Notes under the pieces: generated by a model
What the model saw: the letters and a program-made list of their open reading frames with translations, nothing else
What the model was told of the DNA's origin: nothing
Databases searched by the model: none
In this document: one piece after another, positions 36,574 to 45,278 of the stretch
Numbering within the stretch: the first letter of the stretch is position 1
Layout: each line of letters begins with the position of its first letter
Origin: an uncultured Clostridia bacterium
Lineage (GTDB): Bacteria; Bacillota; Clostridia; Oscillospirales; Acutalibacteraceae
DNA length: 64,000 nt
Direction of reading: 5' to 3'
NCBI GenBank assembly: GCA_947166625.1
Contig: CAMVEX010000006.1
Span: 1 to 64,000 of the forward strand
Translations under genes and position numbers: made by a program

Positions 36574-37524
36574 TTATTTCTTTAATGAAATAGCCTTTTT
36601 GGCTTTATCGGCGATATTTGCGGCGTCAAGACCGTAAATATGCAGAAGTTCGACCGCAGGGCCCGATTTGCCGAATACATCGTTTACGCCGACGCGGACG
36701 ACCGGAACGCAGGTGCCGCTCTCGCAGATGGCTTCGCTGACTGCGCTTCCGAGGCCGCCGATGATATTATGCTCCTCTGCGGTAACAACGCAGCCTGTCT
36801 TGGCGGCGCTGCGGCAGATTGTTTCGGCGTCAAGCGGCTTTATGGTGTGGACATTGATGATCTCGGCATCGATACCGTCCTGCGCGAGAAGCTTCTTGGC
36901 TTCGATCGCTTCATTGACCATAAGACCGGTGGCGCAGATGGTAACATCCGCTCCGTCACAGAGCTTGACGGCTTTGCCCCACTCAAACTTATAATCATCG
37001 CCGAAAACGCAGGGCACTGCAAGCCTTCCGAATCTCATATAGACAGGGCCTTCATATTCCGCGGCGGCAAGAACGGCTGCTCTCGCTTCGACAGCATCCG
37101 CGGGATTTATGATAACCATGCCGGGAATGCTCCTCATAAGAGCGATATCCTCACAGCACTGGTGGCTGGCACCGTCTTCGCCGACGGAAATGCCCGCGTG
37201 AGTGGCGCCTATTTTAACATTGAGATGGGGATAGCCTATCGAATTTCTCACCTGCTCGAAGGCTCTGCCTGCCGCAAACATGGCAAAGGTGCTGGCAAAC
37301 ACGGTAAATCCCGTTGTGGCAAGACCCGCCGCAACGCCCATCATATTGCTTTCCTGAATACCGGAATCGAAAAATCTCTCTTTATATTCTTTTTTGAACA
37401 TACCCGTCTTGGTAGCGGCGGCAAGGTCGGCATCAAGGACTATGACCTTATCATTTATCGCGCCGAGCTCAACGAGAGCCTTGCCGTAAGCGTCACGGGT
37501 CGCCATTTTGATTATATCAGCCAT
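36574..37524 (-). CDS. Transketolase, C-terminal half (split enzyme)
   Basis: KERFFDSGIQESNMMGVAAGLATTGFTVFASTFAMFAAGRAFEQVRNSI, GATHAGISVGEDGASHQ. Confidence 0.93.
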   Translation of the reverse strand: MADIIKMATRDAYGKALVELGAINDKVIVLDADLAAATKTGMFKKEYKERFFDSGIQESNMMGVAAGLATTGFTVFASTFAMFAAGRAFEQVRNSIGYPHLNVKIGATHAGISVGEDGASHQCCEDIALMRSIPGMVIINPADAVEARAAVLAAAEYEGPVYMRFGRLAVPCVFGDDYKFEWGKAVKLCDGADVTICATGLMVNEAIEAKKLLAQDGIDAEIINVHTIKPLDAETICRSAAKTGCVVTAEEHNIIGGLGSAVSEAICESGTCVPVVRVGVNDVFGKSGPAVELLHIYGLDAANIADKAKKAISLKK

Positions 37525-37539
37525 TGTTACACCCCTTCC

Positions 37540-38391
37540 TTATGCTTCAAGCTCGGCGAGAGCCGCCGAAAGCTCCGTCATCGCCTGCTCATATTCTTCC
37601 GCATTGGGAGCCTTGCCGTGCCAGCCGACTTCGTTTTCCATATAGGAAACGCCCTTGCCCTTTACGCTCTTGGCGATGATCGCGCTGGGCTTGCCTTTGA
37701 ATTCGGCAGCGGCGGCAAAAGCGGCGTCTATCTCATCAAATGAATGAGCGTCTATCTCTATCACATTCCAGCCGAAGGCTTTGAATTTCTCTGCAATAGG
37801 ATAGGGAGAATTGACCTCGGCGCAGGTGCCGTCGATCTGAAGATTGTTATTGTCAATGACAGCTACAAGGTTATCGAGGCCTTTTGCCGAAGCATACATA
37901 GCGGCTTCCCAGACCTGACCCTCCTGGATCTCACCGTCACCGAGAACGGTATATACTCTGAACGGTTTACCCGAAATCTTTGCGCCGAGCGCCATACCGC
38001 AGGCGGCTGAAATGCCCTGACCGAGAGAGCCGGTACACATATCTACGCCGGGGGTATATTTGATGCTCGGATGACCCTGGAGATTGGAATCGCTCTTTCT
38101 GAGGGTCTTGATCCACTCCTGAGGGAAGAAGCCTTTGAGGGCAAGCACTGCGTAAAGAGCGGGTGCGGCGTGACCCTTTGAGAGAACGAATCTGTCTCTG
38201 TTTTCATTCTTCGGATCTGCGGGATCGACATTCATATGTCTGAAATAGAGGTAGGTAATGATATCAACGCAAGAGAACGCACCGCCCGGGTGGCCGGATT
38301 TGGCGTTGAATACACCTTCTATTATACCCATTCTTGCTTTGCACGCCGTAATTTTCAGCTGTTTTTTGATTGCTGCATCCATGGCAGCCAC
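37540..38391 (-). CDS. Transketolase, N-terminal half (split enzyme)
   Basis: AKSGHPGGAFSCVDIITYLYF, LSKGHAAPALYAVLA, GSLGQGISAACGMALGAK, VLGDGEIQEGQVWEAAM. Confidence 0.93.
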   Translation of the reverse strand: MAAMDAAIKKQLKITACKARMGIIEGVFNAKSGHPGGAFSCVDIITYLYFRHMNVDPADPKNENRDRFVLSKGHAAPALYAVLALKGFFPQEWIKTLRKSDSNLQGHPSIKYTPGVDMCTGSLGQGISAACGMALGAKISGKPFRVYTVLGDGEIQEGQVWEAAMYASAKGLDNLVAVIDNNNLQIDGTCAEVNSPYPIAEKFKAFGWNVIEIDAHSFDEIDAAFAAAAEFKGKPSAIIAKSVKGKGVSYMENEVGWHGKAPNAEEYEQAMTELSAALAELEA

Positions 38392-38398
38392 CTCCCGG

Positions 38399-39253
38399 TT
38401 AAATTTGATTGTTGTTTATATTCTCTTTATCTATCTCGGCTGTAAGATAGCGGAGGAAATCGGCAACGGCGCCGTCATTGCAATGGCAGGCGACATAATC
38501 GGAAATCGCCTTGACCTCACGCGGCGCGGATGCGGTGCATCCCGCTATCTCGACCTCCGAGAGCATTTTATAATCATTGTAATAATCGCCTATGGCGGCG
38601 GTATGATCTTTTTCGATACCGAGCATCCGGGCGATTTCCATTACAGCAGCGCCCTTGTTTGCGCCTTTTGCCTGAATCTGAACGCTGACGCTTGAAGAAT
38701 CTATAACGCTGAATTCTCTGCCGGAAACGCTGCGGAGGACTTTGCCTATCTGTTTCACTCTCCACATAGCGCCGATAAAGACCACCTTGCCCCAGTTTTC
38801 GGGCGGAACATCCGCAATATTCCTGAAATACTTATATGTGGCTTTGCTCTTTTTGATAAAGAAATGAGCCCAGTAGCCGATGCCGGAAATATACAGGGTA
38901 TCTTTGGTATCAATCAGCACATCGAGGGTGGGAAACTTCTCTGCGATCTTTTTGGTCTTCCTTACAGAATCTTCGCTGAGAGCGGTGAAAGAAAGCATTT
39001 TTTCCTCTTTGAAATCATATATTCCGGCGCCGCCCATAACGACGGCGGGTATGCCGCCGAGCGGGAGATTTTTATAATAGTCTCGCATAAGCTCGGGATT
39101 TCTGTCTGAAGCGAGGGTAAAATTACCGCCTTTATCCGTGAATTTTTTGATCTCTGCCGGATTTTCGGGCGGCAGCAGACGCTTTTTATTTATCAGGGTG
39201 CCGTCTATGTCTGAAGCAACAAGCCATGACGAATACGGTGAACTGCTTTGCAT
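38399..39253 (-). CDS. HAD-superfamily Cof-type hydrolase
   Basis: LVASDIDGTLINKKRLL...KGAAVMEIARMLGIEKDHTAAIGDYYNDYKML. Confidence 0.9.
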   Translation of the reverse strand: MQSSSPYSSWLVASDIDGTLINKKRLLPPENPAEIKKFTDKGGNFTLASDRNPELMRDYYKNLPLGGIPAVVMGGAGIYDFKEEKMLSFTALSEDSVRKTKKIAEKFPTLDVLIDTKDTLYISGIGYWAHFFIKKSKATYKYFRNIADVPPENWGKVVFIGAMWRVKQIGKVLRSVSGREFSVIDSSSVSVQIQAKGANKGAAVMEIARMLGIEKDHTAAIGDYYNDYKMLSEVEIAGCTASAPREVKAISDYVACHCNDGAVADFLRYLTAEIDKENINNNQI

Positions 39254-40200
39254 TATTTACTCCTTAATCGGGATAAAAAAGATTCAAAATAAGGCGGAAG
39301 AGGGGCAGAAAGCTTTATCCTCTCGCCTGTAACCGGATGCGTAAAACCGAGCACCGCAGCGTGAAGGCACTGACCGCCTTCGAGAGCGGGCTTTCCGCCG
39401 GGGCCGTAAACCGGATCTCCGGCGACGGGATGGCCTAAATAAGCCATGTGAACTCTGATCTGATGGGTACGACCGGTTTCAAGAATACATCTTACAAGTG
39501 AAAAGCCCGGAAATTCTTCAATAACTTCATAATGCGTAACCGCATCTTTGGAATTTTTATCCGTTACGCACATTTTTTTACGGTCGGCAGAGCTTCTGCC
39601 GATGGGCGCATCGACAACGCCTTCGCTTTCTTTAAGCCTGCCGTGGACGACCGCATTATATTCGCGATCGAGCGAATGAGCCTTTATCTGCTCGGAGAGA
39701 GATACATGAGCCTCATCGGTTTTGGCAACTAACAGAAGCCCGCTTGTATCTTTGTCGATCCTGTGGACTATCCCGGGGCGGATCTTACCGTTGATGCCGG
39801 AGAGCGAATCTCCGCAATGCCACAAGAGGGCGTTGACGAGAGTGCCTTCGTAATTCCCCGGGGCGGGATGAACCACCATACCTCTCGGCTTATTGACAAC
39901 GAGCAGAGAATCATCCTCATAAACGATATCGAGAGGGATATTTTCTTTCTTTATATTGAGGTCAACAGGCTCGGGGACGGCGAAAACTATCTCATCGCCG
40001 CACGAGGGCCTGAAGCTCTTTGACACCGCTCTGCCGTTGCAGGTAACGAGCCCTTTATCAAAAAGCCCCTGCACGAAGGAACGGGAACGGTTATCAATCA
40101 CAAAGGAGAGAATTTTATCAACTCTCTCCTGCGCAAAATTTTCGTCAACAACAAAAGATACAGGTTCGTCGTATTCAAATGAACTTATCTTGTCAATCAT
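39253..40200 (-). CDS. RluA/RluD-family pseudouridine synthase
   Basis: S4-like N-term; GIVHRIDKDTSGLLLVAKT, GRTHQIRVHMAYLGHPVAGDPVYG. Confidence 0.94.
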   Translation of the reverse strand: MIDKISSFEYDEPVSFVVDENFAQERVDKILSFVIDNRSRSFVQGLFDKGLVTCNGRAVSKSFRPSCGDEIVFAVPEPVDLNIKKENIPLDIVYEDDSLLVVNKPRGMVVHPAPGNYEGTLVNALLWHCGDSLSGINGKIRPGIVHRIDKDTSGLLLVAKTDEAHVSLSEQIKAHSLDREYNAVVHGRLKESEGVVDAPIGRSSADRKKMCVTDKNSKDAVTHYEVIEEFPGFSLVRCILETGRTHQIRVHMAYLGHPVAGDPVYGPGGKPALEGGQCLHAAVLGFTHPVTGERIKLSAPLPPYFESFLSRLRSK

Positions 40201-40687
40201 TGTCTTCCGCTTTGTTTTCTTTTGACTGCTTCTTTTCGGAAATGAGGGTGTAGATCTCGTAGCATATCAGCAGGATCCCGCCGACCGTTATGAAAATATC
40301 CGCTACATTGAAAACAGCGAAATTCATAAACAGAGGCTCGATGAAATCAACGACAAAGCCGTTTGCGACCCTGTCGATCAGATTGCCTATGCCGCCCGAT
40401 ACGATGAGGAGCAGGCACACGCTCGCCGCTTTGGATCTGACCTTATTTGTCATCAGCACAAACAGACACAGCGCGATCACAAGGGAGGTAAATACGATCA
40501 GTATGACCTTGTTATCGGAAAATGAGCTGAATGCGGCACCGGTGTTTTCGGTATATCTGAGCTGAAATAATCCGAAAAGAAATTCTTTTGTATCGCCGGA
40601 TTTAAGAGCGGAAACAGCCGCGATCTTAGCCACTCTGTCTATCGCAACAAGCCCAGCAATTATCAGAACATATATGACACGAATCAT
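40193..40687 (-). CDS. lspA: Lipoprotein signal peptidase
   Basis: YTENTGAAFSSFS, GGIGNLIDRVANGFVVDFIE, FAVFNVADIFITVGGIL. Confidence 0.95.
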   Translation of the reverse strand: MIRVIYVLIIAGLVAIDRVAKIAAVSALKSGDTKEFLFGLFQLRYTENTGAAFSSFSDNKVILIVFTSLVIALCLFVLMTNKVRSKAASVCLLLIVSGGIGNLIDRVANGFVVDFIEPLFMNFAVFNVADIFITVGGILLICYEIYTLISEKKQSKENKAEDND

Positions 40688-40693
40688 TTAATT

Positions 40694-41842
40694 TTAATCG
40701 AAGAGCGAATCGAAAAGAGATGTGATATCGTCATCGTCATCATCGGAATCATCAGCCGAGGGGATGTCGAGAGCATCAAAATCATCATCAAGGTCTCCGA
40801 AAATATCGTCATCGTCTGCTTCGGGCGAAGCGGGCACGGAGGGCTCTGCGGGAGCTTCGGGCTCTGCGGGAGCTTCGGGCTCTTCCTGAGCCGGAGCCGC
40901 TTCCTGCTCGGGGGCGGCGAAATCGGGAATGAGAGAATCTATATCCGCAGATATGCCGCTGTCATCGGAATCATCAAGATCAAGCTCGCTGAGGAAGGAA
41001 TCAAAATCATCCTCTTCATCCTGAGCGGCAGGCTCCTGCTCAGCTGTTTCTGCGGGGATTTCGGGCTCCTGAACCGGGGCGGGCTCTTCGGCCTCGGCCT
41101 CAACCTCGGGCTCCTGAACGGGCTCTTGCACCGCTGCCTGAGGCTCGGGAATCTCTGCCGCCGCGGGCGCCTTCAGATCGGGGATCTCGGGCTCATTTAT
41201 AAACTCGGGGATATCCTCGGGCTTCTTTTCGCCGTTGCAGAGCATCTCGACCATAGTCCTGAACTGCTGAAGTTCAGCCTTGACCTTCTTGAGCTCATCG
41301 GAATAGAATTCAAACATTTTTTTGCTGTTTCCGATTATGCCCGCGCTCTGTTTTTCGGCGTCGCCGATTATTTTTTGAGACTCTTTGTTTGCGTTTGCGA
41401 GCGTTTCATCCGCCTGGGTGCGCGCTCTCTCCTGAATGGAGGCGACGGCGTTTCTCGCGTTTGTAACTATATCCGCCGCCTGAGTGCGCGCGGCGTTGAC
41501 GAGATCAAGAGCCTGCTTATCGGCATTGGTCTTGATACGCTCAGCCTCGGCGTTTGCGCCGGCTATCGCGGCATCTGCATTTTCTTTTGAGGATTTGGTG
41601 ACGCTGTCTGCCATTTTGTGAGCGTCGAGAAGGGCTGCCTTGATGGCATCCTCATCGCCGCGATATTTTTCAACAGTGCCGGCAAGGATGCGGATCTTTT
41701 TATTGAGGACTTCGTTTTCATCCTGCATTTCTTTGTATGCGGCAGCAACTGCGGCGATATATTTATCTACTTCTTCAGCGCTGTAAGCGCCGGCGCTTAC
41801 GGGCGTAAATTTAGCGTTTGCGATCTGTTCGGGTCTAAGCAT
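40694..41842 (-). CDS. DivIVA-domain cell-division protein with acidic, Pro/Ala/Glu-rich C-terminus
   Basis: VSAGAYSAEEVDKYIAAVAAAYKEMQDENEVLNKKIRIL, coiled coil, then P/A/E and D-rich tail. Confidence 0.85.
   Translation of the reverse strand: MLRPEQIANAKFTPVSAGAYSAEEVDKYIAAVAAAYKEMQDENEVLNKKIRILAGTVEKYRGDEDAIKAALLDAHKMADSVTKSSKENADAAIAGANAEAERIKTNADKQALDLVNAARTQAADIVTNARNAVASIQERARTQADETLANANKESQKIIGDAEKQSAGIIGNSKKMFEFYSDELKKVKAELQQFRTMVEMLCNGEKKPEDIPEFINEPEIPDLKAPAAAEIPEPQAAVQEPVQEPEVEAEAEEPAPVQEPEIPAETAEQEPAAQDEEDDFDSFLSELDLDDSDDSGISADIDSLIPDFAAPEQEAAPAQEEPEAPAEPEAPAEPSVPASPEADDDDIFGDLDDDFDALDIPSADDSDDDDDDITSLFDSLFD
40841..40882. repeat. In-gene tandem repeat (18-nt unit) encoding PAEPEA-type repeats
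   Basis: gggctctgcgggagcttc repeated consecutively. Confidence 0.75.
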
Positions 41843-41857
41843 TTTTTATTCCCCCTG

Positions 41858-42358
41858 TTAAAATTCTTCTTCCGGAGCGCTGCTGATCTCGTCGCCGAGC
41901 TCACCGGTCACGGGCACATTATTCGGAGTGATTATATATGCTCTGTCCGCAATCTTTTTGAAATCGCCGTCATTGGCATAGGACACGCCGTAAAGAACAT
42001 CGATTATCCTCTGCGCCTCGTCTATCGGGCAGGATTCGAGATTGAGGACCACAATTCTCTTTTGCTTGAGAATATCGGCAACCTTGTTGACCTCAGCAAA
42101 GCGGTCTATCTTTTGGAAAACGACTCTCGGCTTTGACTGGGAAACGGGCTTGCCCGAATTGATATTGACTACATTTGAGTTTCTGTCGCTTCTTGAAGAA
42201 TGGAATGCGCCGGTCTTGGGGGCACGCTGAACTGCCGGCTCAGCCTCATCGTTATCGGGAGCGAAATCAAAATCATCTCTGACCTCGTCATCTACTCCCT
42301 CAACATAGGTATCGTCCGTTACGTTGATCCAGCTCTGGATCTTGTCTTTAATGCTCAT
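41858..42358 (-). CDS. sepF: Cell division protein SepF
   Basis: VNKVADILKQKRIVVLNLESCPIDEAQRIIDVLYGVSYANDGDFKKIADRAYIITPNNVPV. Confidence 0.93.
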   Translation of the reverse strand: MSIKDKIQSWINVTDDTYVEGVDDEVRDDFDFAPDNDEAEPAVQRAPKTGAFHSSRSDRNSNVVNINSGKPVSQSKPRVVFQKIDRFAEVNKVADILKQKRIVVLNLESCPIDEAQRIIDVLYGVSYANDGDFKKIADRAYIITPNNVPVTGELGDEISSAPEEEF

Positions 42359-42401
42359 GGTAAATCCTCCTTAATATGTGACCGCCTCGGCGATAATTTC
42401 A

Positions 42402-43136
42402 TCAGTGTTTGTCAGAATAAATCCTCGGGCCGAATATTGCCGAGCCCACTCTGACCAGATTTGCTCCGGCGAGAATTGCGGTTTCATAATCTCCGCTCAT
42501 CCCCATAGACAAAATTTCCATATTTATATTATCCATTTTTTTATTGCAAATGTCAATAAACAGTTTATGCATATTTTCAAAAATATGAAGCAGCTCGGTT
42601 TTATCATCGCAAATCGGGGCTACGCACATCAGCCCTTTGACCTTGATACCGCTGATCTCGGCTATCTCAGCCGCCCTTTCGGGCACCTCGGAAATATCAA
42701 AGCCGAATTTGCTCCATTCGCAGCCGATATTCACCTCAAGCAAAACCTTTTGCTCAATTTCGCGGCTGAGAGCGTGCTTCGCGATCTCACGCGCTATCGA
42801 GACGGTATCGACCGACTGGATCACATCGACCTCTCCGACGATCTTTTTAGCCTTGTTTGACTGGAGATGGCCTATAAGATGGGCTTTGCAGGATGACATA
42901 TCAAGCTCGTTTATCTTTGACATAAATTCCTGCACTCTGTTTTCGCCTATGAGATCTACTCCCTGCGATAAGGCGTAATTGATACGAGCCGAATCTATCG
43001 TCTTGGTCACAGCCATCAGATCAACGGCATTTTCGTCTCTGCCGGAGGCGAGAGATGCTTTTGCGATCCGCTCCCTGATGACCTTGAGATTTTCGGTGAT
43101 ATTTTCAAATTCGGGATTAAGCGATGACTTTTCCAT
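42402..43136 (-). CDS. YggS/PLPBP-family PLP-binding protein
   Basis: LMAVTKTIDSARINYALSQGVDLIGENRVQE, HLIGHLQSNKAKKIV, SMGMSGDYETAILAGANLVRVGSAIFG; start MEKSSLN at 43136. Confidence 0.92.
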   Translation of the reverse strand: MEKSSLNPEFENITENLKVIRERIAKASLASGRDENAVDLMAVTKTIDSARINYALSQGVDLIGENRVQEFMSKINELDMSSCKAHLIGHLQSNKAKKIVGEVDVIQSVDTVSIAREIAKHALSREIEQKVLLEVNIGCEWSKFGFDISEVPERAAEIAEISGIKVKGLMCVAPICDDKTELLHIFENMHKLFIDICNKKMDNINMEILSMGMSGDYETAILAGANLVRVGSAIFGPRIYSDKH

Positions 43137-44334
43137 TTGACAGCTCCTTTCCGGCAACCACGACCTCGTCATACTGGGCGAGCCAGCCCGCAACGCCGGT
43201 TTTATCCTGAGCGACGACAAAGTTTTCATCCGAATAGACTTCCTCTATCCTGTTGAATTTAATGAGATTGCCCTCTTTGATATAGACGCCCGGCTTGTTT
43301 TCATCATTGAATCTGACAGCGTCGCGCCTGATTTTGATGCCCGTATATTCGCGCACGATTATCTTGCCCGAAACCTTGCGGATATCGGAAAGCTCGCTGT
43401 TCATATTTGAGCATTTGAATATAACGAAGCACCTGCCGTCTTCAAGAAGTTTTTTTGAATAAACGCGGGCTTCGACGGTTTCTTCATCCGAATCACCGAG
43501 CATAAGGCGGATCTTATGGTTTGCCTCGACACCGGTGAGTTTTTCCGATGGAACGACGCAGGCGGCATACCATTCAAAGCCGTTTATGACCTTACCGATC
43601 GCTCCGGCGGGAATTTTCCCCTTCTTTTGACCCAGAGCCTTCAAAACATCATCGGCGGTCGCCTCGTCTATTTTTTCTGCGGGTATCACATTCTCAAAAC
43701 CGTCCGGCCGGGAGACGAAGCAGCCCGCCACATCGGCGGTGACCATTCCTTCGGGCTCGGCCTTTGTCAGCTTCTCTATCTGTTTCTCGAGCTTTTCTAT
43801 CTGCTCGGTGCAATCGACATCATAGCCGAGAGAGATATTTTTTCTGGAGAAGTTTTCGCTGAAGGTCAGCTCATCTGAGCTGAGGTTTACATAATTGTTG
43901 TAATAAACGGCGTCAAGCATTGCAAAAAAGTTTCTGTCTATCTCGCCGTTGAGTTTATTCATATCGAGGTTTGCAAGGCGGACCTGACCCTCGATTTTTT
44001 TATAAGTCTCGAGCTTTTTGATGAGCGAGAGCGCAGCCGAATAATTCTCGGCATCCTTCTCATTTGAGAAAACCGCCGCTATTTCACTGCCGCTGCTGAC
44101 CTTGCCTCCGTTTTGAGCGAGGGAAACAACCACTCCCTTTGAGCCGGAGGTGATTATATGCTCCTCGCGGATGATATACATATCGGTATCAACGGTTTCG
44201 GAGACGGTCTGAACATAGGCCGTAGAGGTCTTATAGGCGTTGCCTGAATTGCGGTAAACGCTGACCCCGAAATAACCGAGGATGATCACCGCCGCGGCAA
44301 CGGCGAGAATCCTTGTAATCTTTTCGGGTTTCAT
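43117..44334 (-). CDS. HlyD-like membrane-anchored periplasmic adaptor-type protein
   Basis: N-term TM, IIREEHIITSGSKGVVVSLAQNGGKVSSGSEIAAVFSN biotinyl-lipoyl-like half motif. Confidence 0.75.
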   Translation of the reverse strand: MKPEKITRILAVAAAVIILGYFGVSVYRNSGNAYKTSTAYVQTVSETVDTDMYIIREEHIITSGSKGVVVSLAQNGGKVSSGSEIAAVFSNEKDAENYSAALSLIKKLETYKKIEGQVRLANLDMNKLNGEIDRNFFAMLDAVYYNNYVNLSSDELTFSENFSRKNISLGYDVDCTEQIEKLEKQIEKLTKAEPEGMVTADVAGCFVSRPDGFENVIPAEKIDEATADDVLKALGQKKGKIPAGAIGKVINGFEWYAACVVPSEKLTGVEANHKIRLMLGDSDEETVEARVYSKKLLEDGRCFVIFKCSNMNSELSDIRKVSGKIIVREYTGIKIRRDAVRFNDENKPGVYIKEGNLIKFNRIEEVYSDENFVVAQDKTGVAGWLAQYDEVVVAGKELSNGKVIA

Positions 44335-45278
44335 TTCTCACGCTCCTTCCGGATATAATCATTAACGGCGCAGGCAAGCGAATCGAAGGAATCGTATTCG
44401 TCGATAAAGAAGAAACGGATCCTCTCATCGCGTCTGAACCAGGTGAGCTGGCGTTTCGCATAGCGCCTTGTCTGCATTTTAAGTTTTTCCACACATTCAT
44501 CGAGAGACGCTTCGCCTTTGAAATAAGGGAGCAGCTCTTTGCAGCCTATTGCCTGGGAGGCGGTGCCGGAGGGGTATTTCTCATAAAAGAGCCTCGCCTC
44601 TTCTTCAAGACCGCTTTCGAGCATTCTGTCGATCCGTGAATTTATGCGGTCATAGAGATAATCTCTGTTTTTGGCGTCAAGCCCGACAGCCGTGAGTTTA
44701 TAGGGCGAAGGGCTCGAGCGGGAGAGAAGATCCTGCTCGGTCTTGGTTTTGCCGGTGGAATGATATATTTCAAGAGCTCTTATTATCCTGCCGACATTGT
44801 TGACATGGAGAGTTTCCGCCGCCCGGGGATCGAGAAGCCGCAGCTCTTCAAGCAGAGCCTGCGCTCCCTCAGATTCGGCGCGGGATTTGAGAAATTCTCT
44901 GTAAGCAAAATCGGTTTCTCCCTCGGTGAACGAGATATTATCGACAAGCGATGAATAATAGAGCCCCGTCCCACCGACGAGCACGGGAAGCCGACCGCGC
45001 TTCGCTATATCCGCAACGGTGTCTTTGGCGAGCCCGCAATACTGAGCAACGCTGAATTTTTCATCGGGAGAAACAAAATCAATAAGATGATGAGGCACTC
45101 CCTGCATTTCGGCGGCAGTCGGCTTTGCGGTGGAAATATCCATACCTCTGTAGATCTGCATTGAATCACAGGAGACGACCTCCCCCGAAAATTCTTTGCA
45201 CACAGAGACTCCGACGGCTGTTTTGCCCGAAGCGGTGGGGCCGACTACGGCAATCAATTCATTACTGTATTCTGCCAA
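44331..45278 (-). CDS. miaA: tRNA dimethylallyltransferase
   Basis: VVGPTASGKTAVGVSVC, DSMQIYRGMDISTAKPT, PVLVGGTGLYYSSL, QTRRYAKRQLTWFRRD. Confidence 0.95.
   Translation of the reverse strand: MAEYSNELIAVVGPTASGKTAVGVSVCKEFSGEVVSCDSMQIYRGMDISTAKPTAAEMQGVPHHLIDFVSPDEKFSVAQYCGLAKDTVADIAKRGRLPVLVGGTGLYYSSLVDNISFTEGETDFAYREFLKSRAESEGAQALLEELRLLDPRAAETLHVNNVGRIIRALEIYHSTGKTKTEQDLLSRSSPSPYKLTAVGLDAKNRDYLYDRINSRIDRMLESGLEEEARLFYEKYPSGTASQAIGCKELLPYFKGEASLDECVEKLKMQTRRYAKRQLTWFRRDERIRFFFIDEYDSFDSLACAVNDYIRKEREK

Noticed and set aside
36640-37743. 367-aa + strand ORF
   Set aside because: Antisense to both transketolase halves, which have strong family motifs
36574-38391. Transketolase as two ORFs considered a frameshifted gene
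   Set aside because: Each half has its own start and there is a small gap; split transketolases are common in Firmicutes
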